Shown in pieces: positions 36,932 through 47,400 of a stretch of 64,000 nucleotides of DNA; position 1 is the stretch's first letter, and each line of letters begins with the position of its first letter. Under the pieces are notes generated by a model that searched no databases, had not been told where the DNA came from, and saw only the letters and a program-made list of their open reading frames with translations. The translations under genes and the position numbers were made by a program. Origin of the DNA: Pseudomonadales bacterium (GTDB taxonomy: Bacteria; Pseudomonadota; Gammaproteobacteria; Pseudomonadales; Azotimanducaceae); assembly GCA_022827905.1 (NCBI GenBank), contig JAJEIQ010000012.1, positions 1 through 64,000 on the forward strand, read 5' to 3'.

Positions 36932-38626
36932 CTACTCGATCCAGGCGTAGGTGTAGTCGGTGTCGGCGCCCACCACCCGGCGCACGATGCCCTTGACGCG
37001 GGGATGGGTGACGTAGGCGACGCCGCGCTCGTAGTTGGGAATGATCACCACGTCCTCATGGATGATGCGCTGCATTTCGGCAAAGGCCGCCATGCGCGTC
37101 GGCGCATCCATTGCGCCTTGGGCGATGCGCACCTGGCGGTCGTACTCCGGGCTGGCGTAACGGCCCCGGTTGTTCAGGTTCCAAGAGGCGTACAGGTCGC
37201 CGAAGGTCAGCGGATCGTTGTAGTCCGGGCCCCAGCCCGCCAGCACCAAGTCAAAGTCCCCCGCCGTCATCTTGGCCAGCCGCTGCTTGAAGATCTGCCG
37301 GTCGATCTTGATGTCCAGCCCCAGGTTCTTCTTGAACACGGCCTGAAAGTACTCGGTCTGAATGTTGGAGACCGGATTGTCCCCCGCCAGCAGCACCAAC
37401 GGCGGGAACGCCTCCAAACCGAGTTCGCGACGCGCTGCCTCCAGATGGGCACGGGCCGCCTGCACGTCCAATTGGTAGGTGGGCGCCGGATGCTCATCGC
37501 GAAACTTGCCCCGCTCGCCCTCCAGAAACCGCGGAAACAACGACTCCCCCGGCAGGTAGCCCGGCGTCTTGGTCACCTTGTACACCAGTTCGCCGGGATC
37601 CTGGGCCAGGATCATGGCCTTGCGCAGGTTGAGGTTGCGGGTCAGCCGCTCCTCCCGGTGGTTGAAGTCCAAGTAGAAAATCGAGCCGTCCATGTGCCGC
37701 TGGATGTGCCACCGCTGCTCCAGGGCGTTGGTCAGGTTTTCCGCAGCCAGGTTGGCCATCACGATCTTCTCGTCCTTGAACAGGTTCAGGCGGGTGTTGG
37801 GGTCGGAGGTGATGTAACCGACGTTGATGCGGTCCAAGCGAATCCGCGCCTGGTCCCAATAGTGGGGGTTGCGGTCCAGTCGCAGGGATTGCCCATGCAC
37901 CCAGCTCGACAGCGCAAAGGGGCCGTTGTACAGCAGTTGGTCGGCGTCCGCCCCGTAGCGGCCTTCGGTAGCCCGGTAGAAGTCCTCGCGCACCGGCAGG
38001 TAGGTGGAGAAGGCGGTGAGCTTGTCGAAGAAGGCGATGGGCCGTTCGAATTCCACTGCCAAGGTCCGCTCATCGATGGCCCGCGCACCGAGTTCAGTGA
38101 CCGCAAGCTCGCCTCGGTTAATCGCCTCAGCGTTCTTGATCGGATAGAGAATGAAGGCGTACTCGGAGGCGTTCTCCGGATCGAGGCCCAGCCGCCACGC
38201 GAAGACGAAGTCGTGGGCCGTGACCGGCTGCCCATCGCTCCAGCGCGCATCGGCGCGCAGCTGGAAGGTGGCGCCGCCTTCGTCGATGCGCCATTGCTCG
38301 GCCATCCCCGGTGCGAGTTCGCCCCGGTCGTCGTAGCGCAGCAACCCCTCCATCACGTGGCCGAGCACGATGCCGCTCACCTGGTCGGTGGATCGGGTGC
38401 TGTCGAGTTGCGGCGGCTCCTCGGTCAGCATCACGGTGATGGCGTTGTTGGCCGCATCCACCGCGGGAGGCGCGCCGCCCGCGGTGGCGGTAAGGCTCGC
38501 CAGCAGGTTGAGCCCCCACATCAAGGCCGCCAGCCCGACCAGGATGGCGAGGCCGAAAAGCCCCAATTGCCGGGCCGCCGATCGATTGAAGGCCGCTTCG
38601 CCGCCGCGGTCGGGAGCGCCCGTCAC
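36932..38626 (-). CDS. Peptide ABC transporter substrate-binding protein
   Basis: The GTG start at 38626 overlaps the stop of the VWA gene (GTGA). The 564-residue protein has a single N-terminal membrane segment (LGLFGLAILVGLAALMWGLN) rather than a clear cleavable signal. It then shows SBP_bac_5 features: EEPPQLDSTRSTDQVSG, LRYDDRGELAPGMAEQW, DFVFAWRL and WGPDYNDPLTFGDLY. It would bind oligopeptides in the periplasm, tethered to the inner membrane, and deliver them to the adjacent permeases. A membrane-anchored form is less common than a lipoprotein or free periplasmic one. Confidence 0.92.
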   Translation of the reverse strand: MTGAPDRGGEAAFNRSAARQLGLFGLAILVGLAALMWGLNLLASLTATAGGAPPAVDAANNAITVMLTEEPPQLDSTRSTDQVSGIVLGHVMEGLLRYDDRGELAPGMAEQWRIDEGGATFQLRADARWSDGQPVTAHDFVFAWRLGLDPENASEYAFILYPIKNAEAINRGELAVTELGARAIDERTLAVEFERPIAFFDKLTAFSTYLPVREDFYRATEGRYGADADQLLYNGPFALSSWVHGQSLRLDRNPHYWDQARIRLDRINVGYITSDPNTRLNLFKDEKIVMANLAAENLTNALEQRWHIQRHMDGSIFYLDFNHREERLTRNLNLRKAMILAQDPGELVYKVTKTPGYLPGESLFPRFLEGERGKFRDEHPAPTYQLDVQAARAHLEAARRELGLEAFPPLVLLAGDNPVSNIQTEYFQAVFKKNLGLDIKIDRQIFKQRLAKMTAGDFDLVLAGWGPDYNDPLTFGDLYASWNLNNRGRYASPEYDRQVRIAQGAMDAPTRMAAFAEMQRIIHEDVVIIPNYERGVAYVTHPRVKGIVRRVVGADTDYTYAWIE

Positions 38627-40119
38627 TGCACCGTCTTCAGCAGGTTGCCCACCACCCGCTCCAAGTGCATGAGCGAGTTGCACTCCTCCACTTGGTGGCA
38701 GTAGGCGCTATAGCGGCGCATTTCCGCATCGCCCACGGTCCAGGCGTTGCGCGATTCGGGGTTCAGCCAGATAACGCGCTTGGCGCGGTCGTACATCTCC
38801 TTGAGGATTTCGGCGCGGGGGTCGCCGTAGTTGTTGCGGGCATCGCCCAGGATGATGATGGTGGTGCGGTTGTCCACGTCGTCGAGGCACGAGCGCTTGA
38901 AGTCCTCGAAGGCTTGGCCGTAGTCGGTGGAGCCGCCGCCGTAGTCGCGCAGGGTCTTGGCAATGGCGTCCTCGATGGCATTGCGGTCGAAGAGATCGGT
39001 CACCTCGGCGAGGTCCGAGGAGAAGGCGAAGGAGCGCACCTTGGGCATCACCTCCTCCAGGCTGTAGAGGAACATCAGCATGAAGCGGGCGTAGTTGGCC
39101 ACCGACCCGGATACGTCGCAGATGGCGAACACCTTGGGCCGGTCGATCTTCACCGATTTCCAGCGCAGGTCGAAGATGGCGCCGTCGTAGGCCATGTTGT
39201 GGCGCAGGGTGCGGGGCACGTTGAGTTGGCCCTTCTTGAACACCTTCTTGCGCCGGGAGTGCATCGTGGCCAAGCGCTTGGCCATCTTGTACACGATCTC
39301 CTGGATGAGGCGGAAGCTGCGGTGCTCGACGTTGGAGAGCTTCACCTTGCGCAGCAGCTCCTCGCGCAGGCGCTTGCCGGAGGCGTCCGCGTGCAGCAGG
39401 AACTGGCGCTCCACGTAGTCGCGCACCTGACCGCGCAGCCAATCCCGCCGCCGCCGCAGCTCCTGGCCCAAGCGCCGCACCGGAACGGCCGGGTCCTCCC
39501 GGGCGCCAGCGATCTCCCGGTTGAGTTCGACCAAGCCCATCTGGTCCATGATGCGCCGGGTGTAGAGGCCCTTCTGGGTGAAGACCTGAATCTCACGCAC
39601 ATCGACCGCCTCGCCCGCCGTCGACATGGCCATGGACAGCTCGACCTTGGAATCCTGCATCAAGAGAGTGCCTAGGGCCGAGGTCGGCGCGCTCATCTCG
39701 CCAGGGCCTAGGTCGGGCTCCTCCTCTTCCTCGTAGAGGGCGTTGCGGGACTTCCGCTTGCCCTTGCGCTGGCGTTCTTCGCTGCCTGCCGGAGTGGCCT
39801 CGCCGCGGTCGCCGCCGGTGCCCCCCTGCCCCTCGCCTTGTCCATCAGCGCCGGACTCATCGGCTTGCCCACTGGTCGAATCCGCCTGCTCACTGGCGCG
39901 CACCTCTTCAAAGGAAAAGAACTGGTCGAAGCAAGCGTCGAAGGTCTCCTTCTCATCGACGGTCTTGGGCAGCACCAGCGACAGGGAGCGCTTGAGGAAG
40001 GCGCGGTCGCGATAACCCACCAACTCCACGGCATTGAAGGCATCCAAGGTCTCTGCGGTGGAGATGCGCACCTCGGAATTGCGCAGGGCGCGAATGAAGT
40101 TGGCGAGGGTGCGGTCCAC
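38623..40119 (-). CDS. VWA-domain (CoxE-like) protein
   Basis: The 498-residue protein has an N-terminal helical region, an acidic and Gly/Glu-rich linker at about residues 75-140, and a C-terminal von Willebrand A domain. The MIDAS motif is in FAICDVSGSVANY, with later ligand GGGSTDYGQAF and IILGDARNN. The layout matches CoxE/YeaK-like proteins that work with MoxR ATPases as metal-cofactor or complex-assembly chaperones (family knowledge). It starts 17 bases after MoxR. Its stop overlaps the binding-protein start, which links the pair to the peptide importer. Confidence 0.88.
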   Translation of the reverse strand: MDRTLANFIRALRNSEVRISTAETLDAFNAVELVGYRDRAFLKRSLSLVLPKTVDEKETFDACFDQFFSFEEVRASEQADSTSGQADESGADGQGEGQGGTGGDRGEATPAGSEERQRKGKRKSRNALYEEEEEPDLGPGEMSAPTSALGTLLMQDSKVELSMAMSTAGEAVDVREIQVFTQKGLYTRRIMDQMGLVELNREIAGAREDPAVPVRRLGQELRRRRDWLRGQVRDYVERQFLLHADASGKRLREELLRKVKLSNVEHRSFRLIQEIVYKMAKRLATMHSRRKKVFKKGQLNVPRTLRHNMAYDGAIFDLRWKSVKIDRPKVFAICDVSGSVANYARFMLMFLYSLEEVMPKVRSFAFSSDLAEVTDLFDRNAIEDAIAKTLRDYGGGSTDYGQAFEDFKRSCLDDVDNRTTIIILGDARNNYGDPRAEILKEMYDRAKRVIWLNPESRNAWTVGDAEMRRYSAYCHQVEECNSLMHLERVVGNLLKTVQ

Positions 40120-40136
40120 GGCGGCTCAAGGGCGGG

Positions 40137-41093
40137 TCAATGCTTGACCACCTTGCTGGTGAGGGCGGCCACCTCGCCTTGGACGTTCTCGATGTCCTCC
40201 TGAAACTTGAGCACCACGTTCAAGGTCTCCCGCACCAAGTCCGGGTCCAGGTTTTCGGCGTGCAGCAGCACGAGGGTGCGGGCCCAGTCGATGGTCTCCG
40301 AAATGGCTGGCACCTTCTTCAGGTCGAGGTCGCGCAGTTCCTGGATGAACGCCACCAGTTGCCGGCGCAGCTCCGGCGGAATCTCCGGCACCCGGGCGTG
40401 GATGATGCGCTGCTCCAACTCCACGTCCGGGAACGGAATGTAGAGATGCAGGCAGCGGCGCTTCAGGGCGTCGGAGATTTCCCGGGTGTTGTTGCTGGTC
40501 AGAAACACCATCGGCGGCTCCCGGGTCGCCTTGACAGTGCCGATCTCGGGGATCGAGACCTGAAAGTCGGAGAGGATTTCCAGCAGCAGCGACTCGAACT
40601 CGTGGTCCGACTTGTCCACCTCGTCGATCAGCAGCACGCAGCCGTCCTCCTCTTGCAACGCCTTGAGCAGCGGGCGCGGCTCCATGAACTCCTCGGAGAA
40701 GAAGATGTCGCCAAACTCGTGCAGCCGGGTGACCGACTCGGCGAAGCCCCGGGCGCCCTGCAGCACTTCGTCGAGGGTCTCCTTGAGCACTTGCGTGTAG
40801 AGCAGTTGCTTGCCGTACTTCCATTCATAGATGGCCTTGGCCTCGTCGAGGCCCTCGTAGCACTGCAGGCGAATCAGCGGCAGTTCGAACATATCCGCCG
40901 TGGTCTTGGCCAGCTCGGTTTTCCCCACCCCCGGCGGGCCTTCGATCAAAACGGGCTTGCGCAGTTGGTAGGCCAAGTACACCGCCGTGGCGATTTGGCT
41001 GCTGCAAATGTAGCGGTGGTCCTCCAAGTGGCCGCGGATCGCGTCCACTGAAGCCGTCATGTCCTCAATTGCCGACAAGGGCTGCGCCTCCAC
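40137..41093 (-). CDS. MoxR-family AAA+ ATPase
   Basis: The 318-residue ATPase has Walker A GPPGVGKTELAKT, Walker B VLLIDEVDKSD, sensor 1 VFLTSNNTREISDALKRRC and arginine-rich downstream helices. This is the MoxR/YifB-like chaperone class that activates or assembles partner proteins together with VWA proteins. GTG 41093 opens the frame; ATG 41060 with GAGGAC close upstream is an alternative start. It heads the seven-gene operon. Its target could be the transporter or an enzyme encoded elsewhere (inference). Confidence 0.92.
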   Translation of the reverse strand: MEAQPLSAIEDMTASVDAIRGHLEDHRYICSSQIATAVYLAYQLRKPVLIEGPPGVGKTELAKTTADMFELPLIRLQCYEGLDEAKAIYEWKYGKQLLYTQVLKETLDEVLQGARGFAESVTRLHEFGDIFFSEEFMEPRPLLKALQEEDGCVLLIDEVDKSDHEFESLLLEILSDFQVSIPEIGTVKATREPPMVFLTSNNTREISDALKRRCLHLYIPFPDVELEQRIIHARVPEIPPELRRQLVAFIQELRDLDLKKVPAISETIDWARTLVLLHAENLDPDLVRETLNVVLKFQEDIENVQGEVAALTSKVVKH

Positions 41094-41101
41094 ATGATCG
41101 T

Positions 41102-41120
41102 GCCCAGCGGAACGCTGGGC
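41102..41120. repeat. Short perfect hairpin upstream of moxR
   Basis: GCCCAGCG and CGCTGGGC (8 bp, loop GAA) lie between the stop of the DUF3604 gene and the MoxR start. There is no U-tract, so it is not an evident terminator. It may be part of the MoxR leader. Confidence 0.45.
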
Positions 41121-41171
41121 AAAGGGGAGGATTATCGCGTTATGAGTGGGGCAAGGAAAGGGCGCGGTTCC

Positions 41172-43055
41172 TCAGGGCGGGGAATACCAAATCGGTGAGG
41201 TGTAGGCGCGCTCCTGCTGCGTCATTGGGGCTTCGGCGGGCGGGGTGATGCCGTAGTAGGCGGCGTCGTACGCGGTCCAGCGGGGCGTCGGGATCTCGAT
41301 GATCCGGGCGTAGTAGAACGCCGGCTGGGCGGCGTCGAATTCCGGATCCTTCCACAACCCAACCAATTCCGCATCGCCGATGGTGTTGGTCCAGGTGGCG
41401 TCGGCCACGTTCACGGTGTTGCCCACCGGCGGCAGTTTTCCTTCGACAAGCTGGCGGCGATGCGCATCGCCCCACACCACGTCGAAAACCCGCTCGTGGG
41501 TGGCGCCCGAAGCATCGAGCCAGCCCTTGACGATCTGAATGCGGTCCAGGTTAGCGCTGTGCGGGTCCTTGAGCGCGGCGACAAGGAAGGTTGGCGCGCC
41601 TCCTTGCGGCCCCGATTGCAGCGTGCCGCCCATGGGCACGCCCTTGGCGTAGCCTGTCTCCGCGAGGGATTGCAAGCTGGCATCGGCCACTGAAAACGTC
41701 CAGCCGCCGAAGAAGCGCACCGTCATGCGCGGCCCCGTGGTCGCGTACACCTCCTTGCGCCGCATCGCGTCCCAGATGGCCTCGCGGGTGTTCTCCGTGG
41801 CCCAGACCGCCGCATAGCCCGAAGCGCCGGTCTCCCAAACTTCCCACATCCGCTGGCCGTCGAATTCCATCATCGGATAGGTGACGCGTCCGGCGGACGG
41901 CTCCACCCCCGAAAACTTGCCGAAGAAGTTGCTCTCCTCCCCGGTTGAGAGGGCCGTGTGGCTGTCGGTGGACCCCACCAAGCCGAACTGATAGGGGTTG
42001 GTGCCAAGCTTGCGCTCAAGCTTCAGCCCGTTCTTCAAGGCTTCCCTGGCGTACTCGTACTGCAGCATGTCCGGCGTCTTCAGGATCTCCAACGTGACAT
42101 TGCCGCGATCCCAGGTTTCGAAGTCGGCAAATTCGTCCGCGGGCGAAAGGTAGGGGTGCGCTTCGCCGTCGCCCTTGATCTGGGTCACTTCATAAAGCGG
42201 CTCCCAACGGGCGCGTGTGCTGACGTAGTCCGCATCAATGGCGGTGCCCGTGTTGGGATTGGTTTCCACTGGAAACATCTGGCCGTTGGACAGGTTGCCA
42301 TTGTGGGCCAAGGCCAGCACCTGACCGCCGGTCTCATTCTCATAGCGCTGCATCCAAGCCCATAGATCCTGGGGATTGAGGCTGTCGTTGGCCGTGAACG
42401 GAAACAACTCAGCCGCCTTGTCCGCGCCATCCCGGTACAGCACGTTCCGGTGCAGCTTGTCGCCGCTGTTGGTGGGCGTCCATTCATAGCCGATCAGCGC
42501 GGTGAACCAGCCGGGTTCGTTGAAGCGATCGGCCGTCTCGACGTAACGCTCCCAAGTTGACTGCATCAGCGCCGCATCGAGCAGCGGTCCGCTGTAGTCG
42601 CCATCGAGCGCGTTGCCGATCATCGCCATCACCGCGGCCGCTGCCTCTCCGCCCGCCTGGATCCCGTCGTGCAGTTCACGCAGTTCGGCATCTTCCAGCA
42701 GTGCGGGGTTGCCGAGCAGAAGCTGATCCACCATGCCGAGCAAGTCGGAGTGATCGGTGACCACCAGGAAGTCGAGCGGCCGCGAAAGCCGGGCGGGCTG
42801 GCCGCTGCTGGCCACCACCTGCTCGCCCCGGGCAAACCGGTAGGCATCGGCCACCTTTAGGGTCACGCCGAGCAACCGGGCGTCGAGGGAATTGGTCGTG
42901 TGCAGATGGGTGTCCCCCCAAAGCACCCGCGTCGGATGCTCGACGTTCGCATAGGGCGAGTAGTCCGCAGCCACCGCCGGGCTGCCGCCCGCAACGAGCA
43001 GAGTTATTGCCAACAGGTGCTTCCACGCAACCCTTTCGATTCCCTGATCTTGCAT
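41172..43055 (-). CDS. DUF3604 (PHP-like) exported protein
   Basis: From ATG 43055, preceded by AAAGGGG, the protein has 627 residues with a signal peptide (HLLAITLLVAGGSPAVAAD). VLWGDTHLHTTNSLDA and DFLVVTDHSDLLGMVDQL near the N-terminus and LVGSTDSHTALS later are metal-binding motifs of the PHP-like DUF3604 family. These proteins look like phosphoesterases or amidohydrolases, but their substrates are unknown. The C-terminal part has beta-rich segments including SANLDRIQIVKGW. Periplasmic location is inferred from the signal peptide. It is divergent from the HSL-type hydrolase. Confidence 0.88.
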   Translation of the reverse strand: MQDQGIERVAWKHLLAITLLVAGGSPAVAADYSPYANVEHPTRVLWGDTHLHTTNSLDARLLGVTLKVADAYRFARGEQVVASSGQPARLSRPLDFLVVTDHSDLLGMVDQLLLGNPALLEDAELRELHDGIQAGGEAAAAVMAMIGNALDGDYSGPLLDAALMQSTWERYVETADRFNEPGWFTALIGYEWTPTNSGDKLHRNVLYRDGADKAAELFPFTANDSLNPQDLWAWMQRYENETGGQVLALAHNGNLSNGQMFPVETNPNTGTAIDADYVSTRARWEPLYEVTQIKGDGEAHPYLSPADEFADFETWDRGNVTLEILKTPDMLQYEYAREALKNGLKLERKLGTNPYQFGLVGSTDSHTALSTGEESNFFGKFSGVEPSAGRVTYPMMEFDGQRMWEVWETGASGYAAVWATENTREAIWDAMRRKEVYATTGPRMTVRFFGGWTFSVADASLQSLAETGYAKGVPMGGTLQSGPQGGAPTFLVAALKDPHSANLDRIQIVKGWLDASGATHERVFDVVWGDAHRRQLVEGKLPPVGNTVNVADATWTNTIGDAELVGLWKDPEFDAAQPAFYYARIIEIPTPRWTAYDAAYYGITPPAEAPMTQQERAYTSPIWYSPP

Positions 43056-43170
43056 GCCTACCCCTTTCACCCCTGTTTCCCTAGCGGCCGGAATGCTCGC
43101 AGATGCGGGCTTCAAAGTCGATGTGTGGACACCCCGGGCGGTCCGGGAACGGAGTAGGAAGGGCATCAAC

Positions 43171-43176
43171 TATAAT
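43171..43176 (+). promoter_or_regulatory. Candidate -10 box for the HSL-type hydrolase
   Basis: A perfect TATAAT lies 83 bases before the hydrolase start codon. The expected -35 position (about 43148-43153) reads poorly, so the promoter, if real, may need an activator. Confidence 0.35.
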
Positions 43177-43258
43177 CCGCAACATTACGTCGGCGGTGCC
43201 TCTGCACTCCGCGAGTGAAACGGAGCGTTGCCGACTCCGACGAGTTGGGAGAAACACC

Positions 43259-44314
43259 ATGACCAAGCAGGGCCGACTGGCCAACCCGGAAGAGACCTTC
43301 ATGACCGATCGCCGCTCAGATCCGCGGCTGGCGCAAGCCTTCGCTCTGGCCGCCGAAGCCGAGGAGGAACTGCCAGCGCCCGCCCCCGGCGCCTCCTATG
43401 CAGACTGCTTGGCCTACTGCGCTGAGATGGAAGCGCGCTTTGACCTGCTCAACCCAATCGCGGAACAGGCCATGCCCGCCTATGCAGGCATCACCAACGC
43501 CACCGAGGTCATCCAAGGGGTCGATGGCAACGACATCCCGCTGTACGTGCATCTGCCCGCGGAGGGCACGCCGCCCGGCCCCTGCGTGGTTCACACCCAC
43601 GGCGGCGGCATGGTGCTTATGGCCGCCGCCGATCCCGGCTTTCGCCGTTGGCGCTGCGATCTGGCCAGCGCGGGCTTGCGCGCCGTGGGCGTCGAATTCC
43701 GCAACGGCGGCGGCAAACTCGGCAACCATCCATTCCCTGCTGGCCTCAATGACTGCGCCAGCGCGGTGCAGTGGGTGCACCGGAACCGCGAGCGCTTGGG
43801 CGTGACCGCCATCGTGATCTCCGGCGAGTCCGGCGGCGGCAATCTCTCCATCGCCACCACGCTCAAGGCCAAGCAGGAGGGCTGGCTCGATCACATCGAC
43901 GGCGTCTATGCTTGCTGCCCCTACATCTCCAACGCCTATGCCGAGCCACCTGAGGCACTCGCTTCCCTGCGCGAGAACGACGGCTACTCACTGACCTGCG
44001 ACCAGATGGTCGCCCTGGTGCGGGTCTATGATCCAGCGGGAGAGCACGAATCCGACCCGCTCGCCTGGCCACTGCATGCCAGCACGGCGGACTTGAAGGA
44101 TCTGCCGCCTCATTGCATCTCGGTCAATGAGCTCGATCCGCTGCGGGACGAAGGCATCGAGTTCTACCGCAAGCTGAACGCCGCCAAAGTCCGAGCCACT
44201 GCGCGAACCGTGCTGGGCACGCCCCATGCCGGGGACCTCATGTACCCCGATCTGACCCCCGATCTCTATTTCGAGACCCTGGGATCATTGGTGCGATTTG
44301 CGAAGAGCGTTTAG
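43259..44314 (+). CDS. Alpha/beta hydrolase, hormone-sensitive-lipase (HSL) type
   Basis: From ATG 43259 with GGGAGAAAC before it, the enzyme has 351 residues. HTHGGGMVL forms the oxyanion hole. The nucleophile is Ser191 in ISGESGGGNL, and the acid and histidine lie in NELDPLRDEG and GTPHAGD. It likely hydrolyses acyl esters of carboxylic acids; natural substrates are unknown. A charged N-terminal region of 80 residues precedes the core, as in some family members. It sits just before putA but lacks an evident operon link. Confidence 0.92.
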   Translation: MTKQGRLANPEETFMTDRRSDPRLAQAFALAAEAEEELPAPAPGASYADCLAYCAEMEARFDLLNPIAEQAMPAYAGITNATEVIQGVDGNDIPLYVHLPAEGTPPGPCVVHTHGGGMVLMAAADPGFRRWRCDLASAGLRAVGVEFRNGGGKLGNHPFPAGLNDCASAVQWVHRNRERLGVTAIVISGESGGGNLSIATTLKAKQEGWLDHIDGVYACCPYISNAYAEPPEALASLRENDGYSLTCDQMVALVRVYDPAGEHESDPLAWPLHASTADLKDLPPHCISVNELDPLRDEGIEFYRKLNAAKVRATARTVLGTPHAGDLMYPDLTPDLYFETLGSLVRFAKSV

Positions 44315-44404
44315 GCGGCCTCCACTCTGAAAAGTAGTGTCCAAATACGCGGCGCCATCCGCAGCGCATCGCTGCTGGACGAACGCCGCTCGGTCCAGAA
44401 CCTG

Positions 44405-47400
44405 GTGCGGGAGGCCAAGGGGGGGCTGAACGGAGCGGCCCGGCGCGAAGCGCTGGACCAAGCCCGGGCGCTGGTCGAGCGCTGCCGGGCGGCCGGCCAC
44501 CGCGCCGGCACGCTGGACGCCTTTCTCTTGGAATTCGGCCTGTCCAACGACGAAGGCGTGACCTTGCTGTGCCTGGCGGAGGCGCTGCTGCGGATTCCCG
44601 ACCAGCGCACCGCCGATGCGTTGATCGCCGAAAAGGTTCGCTCCGGGGACTGGAGCGCCCACATCGGCCACTCCCGTTCCTTGTTCGTAAACGTCTCGGT
44701 TTGGGGCCTGATGCTCACCGGGCGCCTGGTCACGCCGCCCCCGGATGTCGAAGCCAACCCTCAAGCTTGGCTGCACCACCTCGCCAGCCGATTGGGCGAA
44801 CCGGTGGTGCGGGCGGCGGTTGCCCAAGCCATGCGCATCCTGGGCGGGCAGTACGTGCTCGGACGCACCTTGGACGAGGCCTTGCGGCGCGGGCGGTCGC
44901 TGACGGACCGGCCGGTCAGCGGTTTCTCCTACGACATGCTCGGCGAAGCCGCGCGAACCGACGCCGATGCCGAACGCTACTTCGAGGCCTACGCCGATGC
45001 GATCGACACGCTCGGCCAAGCCGAGCCCAGCGCCCCGCCGGAGGCAGCCGAGGGCGTGTCGGTCAAGCTCTCCGCCCTGCATCCCCGATTCGAGCAGCGC
45101 CAGCGCGGGCGGGTGCTTGACGAACTGGCGCCCAAGCTCAAGGCCTTGGCATTGCAGGCCAAGCGGCATGGCCTGCAGTTCACCCTCGACGCCGAGGAGG
45201 CCTCAAGGCTTGAGCTCAACCTGGATCTTTTCGAGGGTCTCGCCCAGGATTCTGAACTGGCTGACTGGCCGGGCCTCGGCTTCGTCCTGCAGGCGTACCA
45301 GAAGCGCGCGCCCTTGGTGGCGGATTGGTTGGTGGCGCTGGCGGCCCGCACCGGGCACCGGTTCGCGGTGCGGTTGGTCAAGGGCGCTTACTGGGATGCC
45401 GAGATCAAACGGGCCCAGGAACTGGGGCTGCCCGACTACCCAGTCTTTACCCGCAAAGCCCACACCGATCTTTGCTACGAAGTGTGCGCCGCCCGCCTGC
45501 TGGCTGCGCCGGAAGCGGTCTTCCCGCAATTCGCGACCCACAACGCGCACACCCTGAGCACGGTCCTGCAACTGGCCGGGCAGGCCGCGGGCTTTGAATT
45601 CCAACGGCTGCACGGCATGGGTCAGTTGCTCTACGCCGAACTGCGGGAAGCCGTGCGCCTGCGGGTTTACGCCCCGGTCGGCTCGCACCGGGACTTGCTC
45701 CCCTACTTGGTGCGTCGGCTCCTGGAAAACGGAGCCAACAGCTCCTTCGTCAATCGCTTCCTGGACCGTGAGGCGCCGGTGCATGAACTGGTGGGGGATC
45801 CCTTGCAAAGCACCGTCGCCGAGGGCGGCGCCCGGCATCCGAAGATTCCCGCGCCGCCCAATCTGTACCGCCACGCCGGGGAGGAGCGGACCAACGCCAA
45901 GGGATGCGATCTCGATGACCCGGCCGAGCTCGAAGCCCTGACCAGCGCCATGGACGAGGCCTCGCAACGCCCCCATCATGCCGGGCCCATCGTCGGCGGC
46001 GCGCTCCGCCACGCGGATGGCGTGCCGGTTTTCAGTCCCACCGACCGGCGCCGCCACCTGGGCACGGTGGCGCAATCCACCGATTCGGACATCGACACGG
46101 CCCTGGAACGCGCCGCCGCGGCGCAACCGGCTTGGGACGAACAGCGCGGCGCCGAGCGGGCGGCCGTTCTGGAGCGGGCCGCGGACCGGCTTGAGTCCCA
46201 CTGCGCCGAGCTGATGGGCCTGATCGTGGCCGAAGCCGGCCGCACCGTCGCCGATGCGCTGGCCGAGGTGCGCGAGGCGGTGGATTTCTGCCGCTACTAC
46301 GGCATGCAGGCAAAGCGGGGATTCGACCGCCCCAAGGGGCTGCCCGGCCCCACCGGCGAGACCAATCAACTGAGCCTGCATGGCCGCGGCACCTTCCTTT
46401 GCATCAGCCCGTGGAACTTTCCGTTGGCGATTTTCGTCGGCCAGACCGCCGCCGCCCTCGCTGCGGGCAACAGCGTCGTCGCCAAGCCCGCCGAACAAAC
46501 CGGCTTGGTCGCCGCCGCAGCCACTAGGCTGCTGCATGCAGCAGGCGTTCCGGAGGACGCGCTGCATCTGCTGCCGGGCGACGGCCAGGTCGGGGACGCC
46601 CTAGTTGGCGATTTGCGGGTCGCGGGGGTGGCCTTCACCGGCTCGACGGCGACGGCTCGAACCATCAACCGGAGGCTGGCTGAGCGCCCGGGGCCAATCA
46701 CCCCGCTGATCGCGGAAACCGGCGGCCAAAACGCCATGCTGGTGGATTCGACGGCGCTGCCCGAGCAGGTGGTGGATGACGTCATCGCTTCCGCGTTCCA
46801 CAGCGCCGGGCAAAGATGCTCCGCGCTGCGCATTCTCTGCCTGCAGGAGGAGATCGCCGACGACGTGTTGCGGATGTTGGCCGGCGCGATGCAAGCACTC
46901 GTCATCGGCGATCCTTCGGATCCAGCCACGGACGTTGGTCCCGTCATCGACTCCCGCGCCTTGGAAGCCCTTGAAACCCATGTGGCGACCCTGAATCGCA
47001 GGGCGCGCCGGGTTGCGGCCTGCGAACTACCGGCCAAGTGCCGACACGGCACCTTCTTCGCGCCCTGCGCCTACGAAATCGACGCCGTCGAACAGCTTGA
47101 GGCGGAGGTCTTTGGCCCCGTGCTGCACGTGGTGCGCTACCCGCGCCGGAATCTGGACGCCCTGATAGAGGCCATCAACCGCACCGGCTACGGCTTGACC
47201 TTAGGCGTGCACAGCCGCATGGACGGCTTCGCCGACGAGGCATTCGTCAAGGCGCTGGCCGGCAACGTGTACGTCAACCGCAACATGGTCGGCGCCGTCG
47301 TGGGGGTCAACCCCTTCGGCGGCCGCGGCCTCTCCGGGACCGGACCCAAGGCGGGCGGGCCCCACTACCTGCCGCGCTTCGCCGTCGAGCGAACCCGAAC

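Noticed and set aside
36284-38704. 806-codon plus-strand ORF over the peptide-binding protein and permease genes
   Set aside because: It is the shadow frame of high-GC coding DNA on the other strand. It has no family motifs and is His/Gln/Val-rich.
41102-41120. Terminator of the DUF3604 gene
   Set aside because: The stem has no U-tract on either strand.
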